Positions 33,702 through 45,705 of a DNA stretch of 64,000 bases are shown here, in pieces (positions within the stretch are counted from its first letter, which is position 1; every line of letters begins with the position of its first letter). A program made the position numbers and the translations under genes. The notes under the pieces are model-generated. The model did not search any database, was not told the origin of the DNA, and saw nothing but the letters and a program-made list of their open reading frames with translations. The DNA is from Coriaria nepalensis. Taxonomy: Eukaryota; Streptophyta; Magnoliopsida; Cucurbitales; Coriariaceae. Location of the stretch: assembly GCA_027186245.1 (NCBI GenBank), contig CP114487.1, positions 5,265,001-5,329,000 on the forward strand, written 5' to 3'.

Positions 33702-36054
33702 TGTAAGGAAATGTAGGCATGCTAATAATAGAGTAAACACAACGAAAGTAATATTTTAGATTTATTCGGATCATATCCTCGCATGCATAGTTTCTAGAAA
33801 AATCAATCATACGATACTTATATCTCATATAATCTATTATAGAAATCACAATATAATCCCATCATAATTAAATCAAGACTAGGTTAATGAATACCTCTCT
33901 TCTTGATACAAAACTCTTATTTGATAGAGATGGGAGATGCCCACGTGTTCGCCCTCTAATCTTTGTCCATATGACTTGTTTCGCACATTTAAGTTTTTAC
34001 TTAAAATCTCCACACATGAGATAATAAGTTCAAGGAAACGGATGAAAGAAAACACTCTTTTTTTGCCTCACAATTTTCGTCCAAGGAGGCTTTGGATTAC
34101 TTGATTCTTCGGCCACTGATCCTTTTTATAAGCATAACATTAGATTAGCTTGTAGCTTACAACTCAAATCACATTAGGATAGCTAGTAGCTTAAAACTCT
34201 AATCATATTATACTAATTAAATGGGTCAAACCAAATTACATGGCCAACCACCTATATGGGTTATACCCATGGATATTTAATTAACTCTTTGATTAATTTG
34301 GCTCGTGAAAATCTAATTAATAATCAGGCTCATTAACACTTTGATATCTAATTATTAATACGAATATCTAGGACACTTTTATAATTAAATAAAAATTCAT
34401 AACTTATTAATTTCTAATTAAATTAAATCACAGTTAGTAGTACTAGTAGAAGTGCATGACATTAAATTTAATAAATTATTAATTACCATTTTATCATTAT
34501 AGTCAAACTATATAAATCAAATTATCATTTTACTCCTAAAATACTTTCTAAAAAAAAAATTTACTACTAAAATGATTTTGGTCTATTTTTTTCCTTTCCT
34601 CTCCACCTATATGGGTTATACCCATGGATAAATAATCAACTCTTTGATTAATTTGGCTCATGAAAATTCAATTAATAATCAGGCCCATTTACACTTTAAT
34701 ATCCAATTATTAATACAAACATCTAGGACACTTTTATAATTAAATAAAAATTCATAACTTATTAATTTTTAATTAAATTAATATCAAAGTTAGTAGTGCT
34801 AGTAGAGGTGTATGACATTAAATTTAACAAATTAATAATAACCATTTTGTCAATATAGTCAAACTATATAAGTCAAATTACCATTTTACGCCTAAAATGA
34901 TTTTGGTCTATTTTTTCCTTTTTTCTGACGAAACCTTAACTGAGTTACTATGAATCTTATGTGTGTGACTGGTTATGTTCTACATCAGATCGGTAGGAGG
35001 ATTTCATAAACACTTTATGATTAAAACAACCTTTTAAATTAAATATTTAGCTTAATCATCTCATGATTAAATAACTTTAAACCTCCAAGTCAAGATTGAC
35101 TTGTAACAAATTGTCAAGACTACTCGGGAAATAAGAAGTACCATGCTTCGAAAGAACCTATTGTGACTATAGTAAGCTTATAATACTGATCCTTCAATCT
35201 TGCCAATATCCGGATTTATCTTAGGGCATGGTTTAACTATTAAACCCTAATAGAAAAATCATATAAACCATTATTATTGAATATCAACAATGAATTTATA
35301 GAAACTCATTTCATACCACACTACTTTGCAAAGATTCCTTATTCAATAAAGTATATAAGCCATACGACCCATTTCCAATAACGAAAGTGATTGATACCCT
35401 TTTAACCACTCACAACCTTCATGCACAACGCTTCATAGCCAACGGTTCACCTCGTGTTCACCCATGGTTAGGACTATATGGAACGATGTCAAATCATGAA
35501 ACCCTGTACATAAGGCATCATGGTGTCTTAGGTCTGAGGACCACATGTAATAGAGTTACTAGATAGTTATCATTAACAATCAGTATTAATTACCATTAAG
35601 AATTATTTAAGTATCAGGTTCAATATGCTTAGTCTCTACTATCCACCCATGCAATCATCATGGTGTTCCACTTAGACCATTGGCTATGAGATTGGCTTCC
35701 CTAACAATTAGGTGATGAACTACATAATTGTCTATCCAGATCAATCAATGTCCATTCACGAGATCCTATGACAATGAATCGTTTTGCATTTTAGAGCTTT
35801 TAACAACTCGAGTCTTTACTAGTATGATCTACGTCTCTAGAGTGCATAACTCAAAATACTGAAATTTATTATGATATGCATTTATAGAACAAATAATATT
35901 AATTCCAACAAAATTAATAAACATGATAAATAATAAATGAATTTCACAATGATAATTATTAATGTCTTTTTAATATATGCATAAAGATAGTATCACAAAA
36001 AGTATTTGTCCTATCAAGTTAAAAGATGATTGGTGTGACGGGCATACACTTTAA
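33702..36054 (-). mobile_element. Solo LTR B of the roughly 2-kb family, with target-site duplication
   Basis: The plus strand runs from TGTAAGGAAATG (33702) to GGCATACACTTTAA (36054). The minus strand therefore begins TTAAAGTGTATGCCCGTC, matching copy C (TGAAAGTGTATACCCGTC) apart from a change in the terminal TG. Five bases CGATG flank both ends (33697-33701 and 36055-36059), which shows one insertion event. A minus-strand TATA (GCTTATAAAAAG, about 34131-34120) is placed as in copy C. It is enlarged by a 355-bp tandem duplication. No coding sequence is present. Confidence 0.85.
34248..34960. repeat. 355-bp tandem duplication inside LTR B
   Basis: CCTATATGGGTTATACCCAT starts at 34251 and 34606, with matching sequence for about 350 bases after each. 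The second copy carries substitutions and small deletions, and the first ends in an A-run (34546-34560) absent from the second. Confidence 0.88.
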
Positions 36055-36059
36055 CGATG

Positions 36060-36773
36060 GTTTTGTGGGATCACTTATGAAGTTAGGAGGGGGCCAATGG
36101 TCTCGTGGGACCACTAATAGAGTAAGGACCCTCTTTGCGCCAATGATAAATAATGGTTTTGGCCGGACTGAGGTAGTTATAGCTAAGTCAAATTGTGTAC
36201 AGCACGAGAGGCTGAGGCAAGATGCCAAGGATGACCTAACTAGATGAAAGCCTAAGAGGCCGAGGGCGAGGCAAGAGGTAAGGTCGAGGCCCGAGGTTAG
36301 GCCCGGGGCAATGAGTCAAGGGGCCAACTATTGTTGACTTAATTATATAAAAATTAGATACATCTATCCTCAACAACTTAAGTCAACATATTAACGTGAT
36401 ATAAGAAGATTCATATTTATCGACTTGTTTTATGCAACTAAGAGGTAATTAAGCTAACTTGAATACGTATTGCACTTACACGTAACAAAAACGGAATTAA
36501 GTTAGCTAACATAAATATACATTTGCTCAGACCAACTTCAACTAGTAGAGTTTGCTACTATTATGGTCACAAATAAATTACAAAGAAAATAGAAGTAATC
36601 TGTGTAACAAATATAGAAAATCATTCTCATTTCTTATTTCGGGGTCATTTAATCACATTTTCATATTTTGGGGTCATCTAGTAATTTCAGATAGATGAGT
36701 AGGTACATCCAAATTATAAAATGGACTAAATCAACTCAAATTTCAAGTAGATGAGTAGTATTATATACTGGAG
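36060..36773 (+). other. Right flank of LTR B and spacer to LTR C
   Basis: The first 90 bases repeat the GGTCTCGTGGGACC unit. At 36190-36310 there is GAGGC(C/T)GAGG-rich sequence related in style to the minisatellite at 32790-33495, so this is probably the continuation of the same host repeat beyond LTR B. The remaining 36320-36773 is AT-rich with no gene. Confidence 0.5.
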
Positions 36774-38842
36774 TGAAAGTGTATACCCGTCAAGCCAATC
36801 AAATTTTGACACGATGGGCCAAATATATTTTGTGATATTATCTTTGTGCAAATATTAACAAGATATTATTCATTGTCATTAACAAAAGTTATTTATTATT
36901 TTATCATGTTTATTAATTTTGTTGGAATTAATATTACATGCTCTATAAATTTATATCATGATAAAGACCAGTATCTTGAGTTTTGCACTATAGAGACCAT
37001 GATACAGATTATGCGAGTAGAGATTCGAGTCGCTAAAAGCTCTAATGATACACACGGTTTGTTGTTGTAGGATCTTGTGAATAGACATCGATTGATCACG
37101 ATAGCAATCATGTAGTTCATCACCTAATTGTTAGGGTAGCCGATCTCACAGCTAGTGGTGTTAGTGGAACACCTCGATGATTGCATGGGAACTTAGTAGA
37201 GACTAAGGGTGTTGAACGTGACACTTAGATAATTCTCAATAGTAATTAATACTCATTAACAATTCTCAATGGTAATTAACATTGACTAGTAATGAAAATT
37301 ATCAAGTGACTATTTTACATATGATCCTCAGACCTAAGACACTATGGTTCCTTGAGTACAAAGCTTCATGCTTTGACATCATCAAATTAGCCTTAGCCAT
37401 GGGTAAACACAAGATGAACCATTGGGCATAAAGTGTTATGCGAGAAGGTTTTGAGTGGTCAAGAAAGAATCCATCGCTTCTATGTTAAAAAAATGTCTAC
37501 GGATTTATACTTTATTAAAGAAGGTATCTCTGCAGAGTAGTATGGTATGTGAAAGCAGTTTCTGTGATTGTTAATTTTTAGTAAAGATAATGGTATATAT
37601 GATTTATCTATTATGGTTTAACAGTTAAACCATACTCTAAGACGAATCGGTATATTGGCAAGATGGAAGTATTGTTATTGTAAGTTCTTTTGAAAGATTG
37701 TACTTTAGTCTCCCGGGAAGTCTTGACATTTTGCTAGAAGTCAATCTCAACTTAGAAGTTTAAAGTTATTTAATCATGAGATAATTAATTTAGCTGTTTA
37801 ATTTAAAAAGTTGTTTTAAATTAAATGAATTTAATTTTGAATTAAATAAAATCATAAAGCTTTTATGAAATTCTCCTTCTGGCGTGATGTAGAACCTAAT
37901 TGGTCACACACATAAGGTTCGTAGTAAAAATTTTGTTGGAGAAAAGGGTAAAACGGACCAAAATAGTTTTAGGGGTAAAATGATAATTTGACTTATAGTT
38001 TAAACGATTATAAGGGCAAAATAATAATTATTAATTTTTTAATTTAATATCGTGCAGCTCTATTAGCATAACTAAGTGTGGTATCAATTTAATTATAAAT
38101 TAATGTTATGTAAGAACTTTTATTTTATTATAAAAGTGTCTTAAATGTTTGTATTAATTAATCAAACATTACAGGATTAATGAGCCGGATTATCAACTGG
38201 ATTTTTGCGGGCTAAATTAATCAAATGGTTGAATAAATATCCATGGGTATTACCTATTAGGGTGGCCGACCATGATGTGGGCTTGACCCAATTTTTTTCT
38301 TTTAAAAGTTTTAAGATAAAAGGCAACTTAGGGTAATAAAAGCTGTAAGGCAACTAGGAAACCTAATGTGACTAAAAAAACTATAACATAGTTATGCCTA
38401 TAAATACCAGCTAAAGGCTTGCCTAAATTCATGCTTGCTCATAAGCACCCTTGGCCAAAATTCCGTAGAGAGAAAAGATAGTTTTTTTTCCTTCGCTTTT
38501 CCTGAACTTACTGTTTCATGAGTTGAAACTTTAAGTAGAAATTTAATTTTGCGAAATGAATCATGTGGACTAAGGTTAGAGAGCGAACACATGAGTGCCT
38601 CCCATCTCATCAAAGAAGAGTTATATATCAAATTATTCAAAAAGAAAGGTATCTCTTTTAACTTGATCTTGATTTTAATATTGATGGGATTTACGTGCTT
38701 TCTGTAAAAGGATAATATGTGATACACTTTTTGTACAATTGATTTATTAGAAACTATGCATGCTAGGATGTGATCCAAAATAAATTTTAAATATTACTTC
38801 CACTACATTTATATTTTATTTGCATGCCTACGTTTCCCAACA
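36774..38842 (+). mobile_element. Solo LTR C of the roughly 2-kb family, with target-site duplication
   Basis: It runs from TGAAAGTGTATACCCGTC (36774) to CGTTTCCCAACA (38842). Flanks are TGGAG (36769-36773) and TAGAG (38843-38847), a 5-bp duplication with one change. A TATA box (CCTATAAATACC, 38397-38408) lies about 440 bases before the 3' end, as expected for the U3/R border of an LTR. There is no gag or pol and no second LTR, so it is a solo LTR left by recombination. At about 2.07 kb it is large for a plant LTR. I do not know which superfamily it belongs to. Confidence 0.85.
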
Positions 38843-39560
38843 TAGAGAAGCCATCTTCGAGCAATCGGACATGTTACTTTAATATTAGAGTTTTTTGTAT
38901 TTTCTTTCTTGGAAATTGATTGATTCGGATTCGAAATGTCATTAAACATGTTTTTTGAGTTATTATATGAATTTTGAATGAAATAGTGGGGTTCTACAAT
39001 CCTTAAAGACATTGAGCAGTTTATATGAATTGCATGATGACTCGAGGTTTATCTGGAGTGATTTGAGCCATCAAACAATTCATATAAAGAAATATGAATT
39101 GCCCCAACACTCGAGGTCCCTTGATGTCCATTGAGCCATCGAGTATTGTATTTATTTTTATTTTGTTTATATTAAATTTAGTCATAATTATCTTATATTT
39201 GTGTTTAGTTTTAATGAAAAAAAGTTGCAACTAGTCCTATACTTACACCCATCCTAACCGAAGATCTTATCTACAAAGCCCGTGTTTCTATAACATCCAA
39301 GAGAGAAGTGGTTATTACTGACATAAAAGCAAAGCTCATCGTAAAACAGTTGAAGGTGTTTAGGTCTAGTTGCATGGGACACTTCCTGGATCCGAATTAT
39401 TGGAGTTAGTACCCAACCCTCATACCACGCTCCTTGAAGCTACATGTCCATGTTATCACTAATTTTGAAGGTCTTTACTATTTCTAAAGTATTTGGTAGT
39501 TGTGGCCTGATTCTCTTTAAGAGGACCTCCCATACGGTTGGTATTCCTTTTAATGCAGGT
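38843..39560 (+). pseudogene. Spacer with DUF1985-like fragment
   Basis: At about 39320-39390 the plus strand reads IKAKLIVKQLKVFRSSCMGH followed by FLD, which resembles the FxxSCFGHFLD block of DUF1985. That domain occurs in plant transposon proteins that also carry Ulp1-type proteases. It is stop-ridden and short. At 39010-39140 an ATATGAATTG...ACTCGAGGT...GAGCCATC block occurs twice (about 80 bases apart). Confidence 0.4.
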
Positions 39561-41540
39561 GAAAGTGTATATCCGTTAAGACAATCGGGTTAGACCTAAT
39601 ATTTGTAAGATATAATCTTATTTCTAAATATTAACGATATTATTGTTTGTTTAATAATAGTAAAAGTATTCATCCATTTATCATATTTATTAATTATGTT
39701 GGAATTAATATCTTATTTTATATAAATACATATCATGATAAATTTCAGTGTCTTAGGTTACGAACTTTGTAAACTATGATAGAGCTCATGATTATTGAGA
39801 CTCAAGTTGCTTAAAGCTTAAAGACACGAATTGTTCGTTGTCATAGGATTTCAAGAACAGACATTAATGATCCGGATAGAAAATCACTTAGTTCATCACC
39901 TAAAGTGTTTAGGGTGATTGATCTCATGACTATTGGTGTTAGTGGAACATCATGATAATTATATGGGTGCTTAGTAGAGACTAAGGGTACCGAATGTGAC
40001 ACTTAGATAATTCTTATTGGTAATTAATACTGAGTGTTAATGAGAATTATCTAGTGACTATATTAAATGCGGTCCTTACACCTGAGATCACCATGGTGTC
40101 CTACATGCTAGGTTTCATACTTTGACATCATTCGAATTAGCTCTAGTCAAGGGTGAACACGAGGTGAACTATTGGATATGAAATATTGTACATGAAGGTG
40201 TTGAGTGATCAAAAGGGAATCAATCGCTTCTATATTTGGAAATAAGTCCTATGAGTTGTATACTCTATTGACCAATTAAATCCTTGCAAGATAGTATAAT
40301 ATTAAAAGAGTTTCAATAAATCCATTGTCCATGTTCATTAAGGATATAACAATTTATATGAATTATCTATTAGGGTTTACCTATTCAACTATACCCTAGG
40401 ACAAATCGGGACATTGGAAAGATAGAATGATCGTTATTATACAGTTGTTAGTCATAATAAGTTCTTTTAGAAGATGGTTACTTTTCATCTCTCGGATAGC
40501 CTTGACGCTTTGCTAAAAGTCAATCTTGACTTAGAGGTTTAAGTTAATTAATCATAAGATGATTGAATTAGGTATTTAGTTTAAAATGTATTTTGAAGTT
40601 AAACAAATCTAATTATGAATTAGATAAAATCATAAATTGTTACGAGATCTTCTAACTGACGTGATGTAGAACTTAATTGGTCACACGCATTAAGGTTTAG
40701 AAGTAACTCAGTTAATTTTTTTTACGACGATAAGAAAAACAAACAGTTTTGATGTTAACGGTCAAATTGTAATTTGTCTTATAGTATGATTATAAGAGAA
40801 AATTTGTAAATTGTAAATTTATTAAATATAATTTCGTGCAGCTCTGCTAGTACAACTAAGTATGACATTAATTTAAATAAAAATTAATAATTTATATCGG
40901 GATTATTTATTTATTTATAAAAGTGTCTCGAATATCCGTAATTAGCAATTAAATATTAAAAGGTTAATGTATTAATTTGTCAATTGGATTTCATTAGCTA
41001 AATTAATCAAAGGTTGATGAGTATCTATGGGTCACCCATAATTTAGCCGATCATGGTGAATGAGTTTGGCCCATTATTTCCTTAATTAAGTTAAGAAAAC
41101 CTAATGCTACAAGAAAATCTAATGTGATTAGAAAATCTTAAACCTAATGGATCATCATAAATACCCCACTAGCTAAAAATCACATGCTATTTTGGCACAT
41201 CCTCTCGGCCGAAATCCTATAGTGAGAAAAGCACTTTTCTATTTTCTTTCCACAAATTTTTTGAATCATATAATGAATTTTAGAGAGTAAAAAATCAACC
41301 AAGAAAATTAAACTATGTGGATTATAATTAAAGAGTGAACATTTAAACACCTTAATCTTCTTATTGAATTCGGCCACAGTGAAGGAATAAAAAATTTTAT
41401 TTGATTTAATATCAAGATCGGTAAATTTTCCGTACTTATTATCGTATAAGTTAAATTTCACCTTTCACCCACACCATCTTGGGACTATCGGATATAGTTT
41501 ATTGAGAAATACTAGATTAATTATAAACCTTATTCCAACA
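39561..41540 (+). mobile_element. LTR D of the roughly 2-kb family
   Basis: It starts TGAAAGTGTATATCCGTTAA (39561) and ends TATTCCAACA (41540), colinear with copy C, including CTTAGTAGAGACTAAGGG (39971) and a TATA-like CATAAATACC (about 41157). Flanking pentamers are GCAGG and ATTTT, which do not match. It may therefore derive from recombination between elements or have an eroded end. Confidence 0.75.
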
Positions 41541-41627
41541 ATTTTTTGCATTTCATTGCCAAAAACACTTCTTAAGAAGAAGCAACAAGGAATGTGATTT
41601 TTTTTCATGAACTCATTTTCGTCTTGT

Positions 41628-41664
41628 TAATAATAATAATAATAATAATAATGATAATAATAAT
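41628..41664. repeat. (TAA)n microsatellite
   Basis: Twelve TAA units with one G interruption, lying about 245 bases beyond the COQ9 stop codon. Confidence 0.95.
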
Positions 41665-41907
41665 ACCTGGCATATATAATGTGAGTAATATGCAAGTAGT
41701 TTCTGATTCAGGAAATAGACTATCAAAGGCTATTTAAAGCGTTACGTAAGAGAGGGAGGAGACGCAGCATCTCTTCCCAAGTCAAATTCCTCATTCAGAA
41801 GCAACAATAACATGGCACTTGTAGCTTTTACAATGTCATCTGAGAAGTTGTGTCCAGGGAATGATTCATTACTAAATCTTTCAAAACTCCAGCCAGATTT
41901 ACAATCC

Positions 41908-44066
41908 TCATGCTTTAAAAACTCTCTTCACAAATCCCTCAAAAGAGTTGCCCATTCCAACACCAATTGCTTCCGCCAAATACTTTGCCTGCAAAAAGCT
42001 CCTCAAGGTTAAAAGGCATAAAAATTGGGACCTTTAAATGAAAACAATTTAGCTAATCGCAAAACAGTGAGGAAGAGTCCACCTCTTGGATAGTTTTCTT
42101 CAGATCAAAAGCATCTTTAACACGAAGGTCCAAGAACGACCATGTATCCTTAAAACCTGGCATACCACAACAGCCCACCAAGCAATACATGACTAAAACA
42201 AGTACTTTTGTAGAAAGCTGGAAAAGGAAAGAATTGTAGAACAGAAGGCTATACAACAAATTGGACGTTTAAGAACGACCGGGAAAGAGGTTAAATTATT
42301 ACACAGAATAAGACCCAAAGGAGAGAAATCGAAGTTCCAGTAGCCATAAAAGTCGAGAAGATAAACCTGGAGAACTATCTGTTAGCATGTAAATCTCAGT
42401 TGCAGAGTATATTCCTCCAAGAATCGTGCGCTTGACATACCAATCCATATCGGCTGTATCATCTCCAGCAGCATGCCAGATCTCATCAACAAGCATTGCC
42501 CGTTGCTTAAAGCTTGTCGGAACATTCATTGGTTGTGACTGTATGCAAGTTTTATATGAGGTGATGATTTACTTAGAACAGTTATTGAATATCAAGGATT
42601 TAACAAGAGGCAGGGACACAAAGGGTTAGACCTGGATGCTAAGAGCTTGGGGCCATTTTGATATGAATGGAACCTGCATTTCCAGGCGAGTCTTGACAAG
42701 CTTGAAGATGCGTCCACTGGTTATCAAAATTTTCAAGTCCTTGTCTAAGTCAATTTTTTCAATAAGTCTTTGTAAGCATTCATCCATGAAAAACTGGCAT
42801 GGTTAAGAGAATTCAAATTAACCATCTATGTTGATATACAAAGGGCAAAATAAAAACTAGAACTTCTACCCCCTGAACCTGACAACATTATGAATGATTC
42901 TTCTTACAGGCAATCTCAAACAGATTTAACATTCTACTACCTGTAAGCTCACTTGGCAAAGGGTTTAAAATTAGAATTTGCCTGAAAGTAAATTGAAGTG
43001 GAATTGTGAACTAAACTGGGGTTTGGATTTGAGACAAACTGCAACGTAGGTGCCCAAAATAGGTTTTTGAATTGGTTTTCCAAATGAAGTGATGGAATCA
43101 AACTCCATTGCAATAGAAAATGTTATCCTACTGCATGTTGAATTGCGTCAGCACATATGGGCTACAGCAACGATAGCAGGTATTGATTCCATCAAATAAC
43201 TAAAAATGCATTTCCATCTTTTCCTACACGGAATTTTCTATCTAAAATTCAGGACACGGGAAAATTCAATCAGAAAAATGTTGTCAACGTAGTCCAAAGT
43301 GATAGGCATGAGCCAACATTGGAGTTGCCACAAGATGAATCAACAGGCAAGGAAAAAGAAGAGTATCAGAATATGTAGTGTCTGATGTGTTGAAGAACTA
43401 TATACCTCAATTAGAGCAGCTTCTTTCCTTGGGAAAGATCCAACAATAGAAGGAGACACGCCACTGTCCCTCGCGCCTGCAATCATGGCTGCTTCATTCC
43501 ACCCTAACTTTATCTGTAATAGAGCTCCATGAATACAATAACTTTGAAAGTCAGAATCAGACGCATCGAATTTGGTACGACTGTATTTTTATATACTCCA
43601 TAGAGACGACACATTGCTAGTCCATTGCCAATTTACTGAACAGAGAAATGTTACTACATTAGGAGAATATAAATGAGAGGAAGATCAAGAGAAAGATACA
43701 GACCACATGGAGAAGCGAGGCCTGAAGAACGCGAGCTTGCTCCTCTTGGTAATCAGTTCTCGGTCTCCGACTCTCATGGCTGCGAGCTTCTTCGTGCGCA
43801 GAAGATTCTGCTGATCCAGTTGACGATGATGAAGAAGAAGACGAAGATGAAGACACAGACGACGTTGAATCTGAAGAATTAGAGGTTCGAAAGACTAAAT
43901 CTGGATTAGGGCTTTCATTGTTAGCGAATGATTGAGAATTGGTTACGGTTGAAAAGAGAGAGTGATCGTTAATTGTAAGAAGAGGAGGCATTCTGAGATA
44001 GGCGTTCCTCCTATTGCGCCACAAGATTGCTCCATTGACTAGCCGCTTTGCCGCTGTCCGATACAT
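41908..44066 (-). CDS. COQ9: COQ9, mitochondrial ubiquinone biosynthesis protein (6 exons, 319 aa)
   Basis: COQ9 binds lipid intermediates and supports COQ7-dependent hydroxylation in coenzyme Q synthesis at the mitochondrial inner membrane. The exons on the minus strand are 44066-43704, 43513-43406, 42793-42632, 42538-42367, 42156-42083 and 41988-41908. All introns are GT...AG and all phases join. The product is 319 residues, close to plant COQ9 (just over 300). Diagnostic segments are DYQEEQARVLQASLLHV, GWNEAAMIAGARDSGVSPSI, VGSFPRKEAALIEFFMDECL, NVPTSFKQRAMLVDEIWHA, DWYVKRTILGGIYSATEIY, FKDTWSFLD and KYLAEAIGVGMGNSFEGF. The N-terminus (MYRTAAKRLVNGAILWRNRR) is basic and lacks acidic residues, as in a mitochondrial targeting peptide. 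A serine run (about residues 67-84) lies between it and the folded domain. The ATG at 44066 is the first in frame; no stop or frameshift interrupts the gene, so it is probably functional. Confidence 0.93.
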
Positions 44067-44230
44067 CCCGCGGCTCTGTGACTCCAATAGAGAGAGAGAC
44101 TGAGAAAGAGTGTGAGAGAGAGGAATGTGAGATTACTTGGCTGAAGAAGCTGTAACAACAAAATATTATTGACTTCTTGAAACTGCAGCATATGCTCCCA
44201 CGTATCACGAGGACCTGCCACGAATTTTTT
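44067..44230 (-). promoter_or_regulatory. COQ9 5' leader and proximal promoter, CT-rich
   Basis: Directly upstream of the ATG the minus strand is pyrimidine-rich (CTCTCTCTATTGGAGTC near 44100-44080 and a CTCTCACACTCTTTCTCAG tract at about 44120-44102). This is typical of plant leaders and Y-patches. No clear TATA box is visible before the T/A-run at 44225-44253, so initiation is probably TATA-less. Confidence 0.5.
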
Positions 44231-44281
44231 TTTTTTTTTTATTTCTTTTTTTTGGGGGTAAGATATGTAATAGAGGCACAC

Positions 44282-44445
44282 AAAGGTTGCTCAAGTGCAA
44301 GGGGCTCCGGCAGTAAATTTGAGTTCGAGATCAAACCATGTGTACACCATGTTTCAGGTAATATTTTTGGCTTAGGTGATAACGTGGATCTTACCATTCC
44401 CCACCCATAAATAGAAACTTTAAATACTCTCTCAAAAAAAAAAAA
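44282..44445 (+). mobile_element. tRNA-derived SINE
   Basis: GGTTGCTCAAGTGCAAGGGG (44284 onwards) holds an RNA polymerase III A-box, and GAGTTCGAGATC (about 44321) a B-box at normal tRNA spacing. The body ends in CTCTCTC plus an A-run (about 44430-44446). The arrangement is that of a plant SINE, transcribed by polymerase III and copied by LINE machinery. GAAACTTTAAATA before the A-tail and GGAACTTTAAATA after it are similar, but they do not bracket the element. Confidence 0.55.
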
Positions 44446-44464
44446 AATTGGAACTTTAAATAAT

Positions 44465-45705
44465 TGTAATATGGATTCTTTATTAAGCAAAATTCTTTTG
44501 AGAGTAGAACCTTTCGAATTTATATTTATTTATTTTTTATTAAGAGATCTAATAAAAAGAATAAACTAACAGTTTCAACTAACTTCAATGTCACTTCAGC
44601 TTGCCATCTCAACTGCCCAATTTGTTATCGTTATAATACTCCTTTAGAACACCTTGCCCATAAGGTCAACTCGGCCTCTTGACAAACTTTTATCAAGCAC
44701 CTTGTCCACTTTAAAAGAACCAATGAAAATTTGAGAAATATAATATCTGCCTTAAATTCTAAGAATTTACTCAAATGGAGTGAATCCTTATAAATTTTGA
44801 GTTCACCAAGAAATCAAAGAACATACCTCCGGAACACTAATCACTTCTTCAAATTTAGGCTTCATCACTACTTATTCACATTCGTTTCACTTCTTGGCAG
44901 CATCAGGATCATTAGGAAAGATCTTCTTGAAGTATAATGACTTTATGCCATTGATATTAGTTTCATCTTTCAAGAATACAACAGGGTCAACCCCTTCCAA
45001 CCTACCTTGTATTTGTAATTTCATCTTTACTCTAGTTTTCATGGGATCAGTTTCCTTCTCGATTGGCTCTTGGGCTTCCCTTGAGTTATCTTCAGCTGTA
45101 GCACTAGGATCATCTTCCATGCCCCATCTGGTCCATTGGCATTTTTTCTCAATTAAGCACTTGGTTTTCACTACCAGGATCTGAACTCGATCTTTGGTTG
45201 TTCTGATTCCATTACTTTTTTATTCCTCACGGTGAGCGGTCATCATCACCATTAATGTACTCACTTTCAAAATGAGAATCGAATCTCGCGATTAGCTTTT
45301 TTCTCCAATGCAGCGTTTAAAGATGCGATTTCTTCCCTCATCGCCTCGAATGCTCTCGTTGATTCTACCATGGAAATGCCGGATCGGAATGGGATACAAT
45401 TGTAATGATCCCAATTCCCATATTGACATCCTTAAAGAAAATAATAGAAAATAAAGCTTGATGAACTGTAACAATGGATTCTTTATTAGCAAAACTCCTT
45501 CGAGTGGAGAACCACCTAACATGAGACGAGCTCCGTTTTACACCAAAACAATTCCATCACAATTACCATTCCAGTTTCTATTAATCTTTCCTCTATTAAG
45601 AGATCTAACAAAAAGAACAAACTAATAGCTTCAACTAACTCTTCTTCTAACGGATCAATGCCACTTCGGCTTGCTATTTCAGCTACCCAATTTGTTACCG
45701 TTACA
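44465..45705 (-). mobile_element. Small LTR element (TRIM-like or deleted Gypsy), about 1.24 kb
   Basis: Two direct terminal repeats read leftward: 5' LTR 45401-45705 (TGTAACGGTAAC...GATCATTACA) and a shortened 3' LTR 44465-44635. AACAAATTGGG(T/C)AG and AATGGATTCTTTATTA-type blocks are shared. Next to the 5' LTR is ATTGTATCCCATTCCGATC, a possible primer-binding site, then an ATG with VESTRAFEAMREEIASLNAA (about 45370-45310), which looks like a gag start. The pentamers outside the LTRs do not match. No pol is present. Confidence 0.55.
44887..45171 (-). pseudogene. Open segment inside the small LTR element
   Basis: A 94-codon acidic/basic frame (KTRVKMKLQIQGRLEGVDPV, ending DPDAAKK) lies between the LTRs. 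I recognise no domain. It is probably the residue of the element's gag-like ORF and not a host gene. Confidence 0.4.

Noticed and set aside
38398..38778. 126-codon minus-strand frame inside solo LTR C
   Set aside because: It lies antisense to the LTR TATA box and downstream region, and I did not recognise an equivalent frame in copies B or D.
44067..44087. Seven-codon N-terminal extension of COQ9 beginning with TTG
   Set aside because: TTG is not a normal start in plant nuclear genes, and an in-frame ATG at 44066 gives a proper mitochondrial targeting start.
44412..44463. GAAACTTTAAATA/GGAACTTTAAATA as target duplication of the SINE
   Set aside because: The first copy lies inside the presumed 3' part of the element, so the pair brackets only the A-tail and not the whole SINE.
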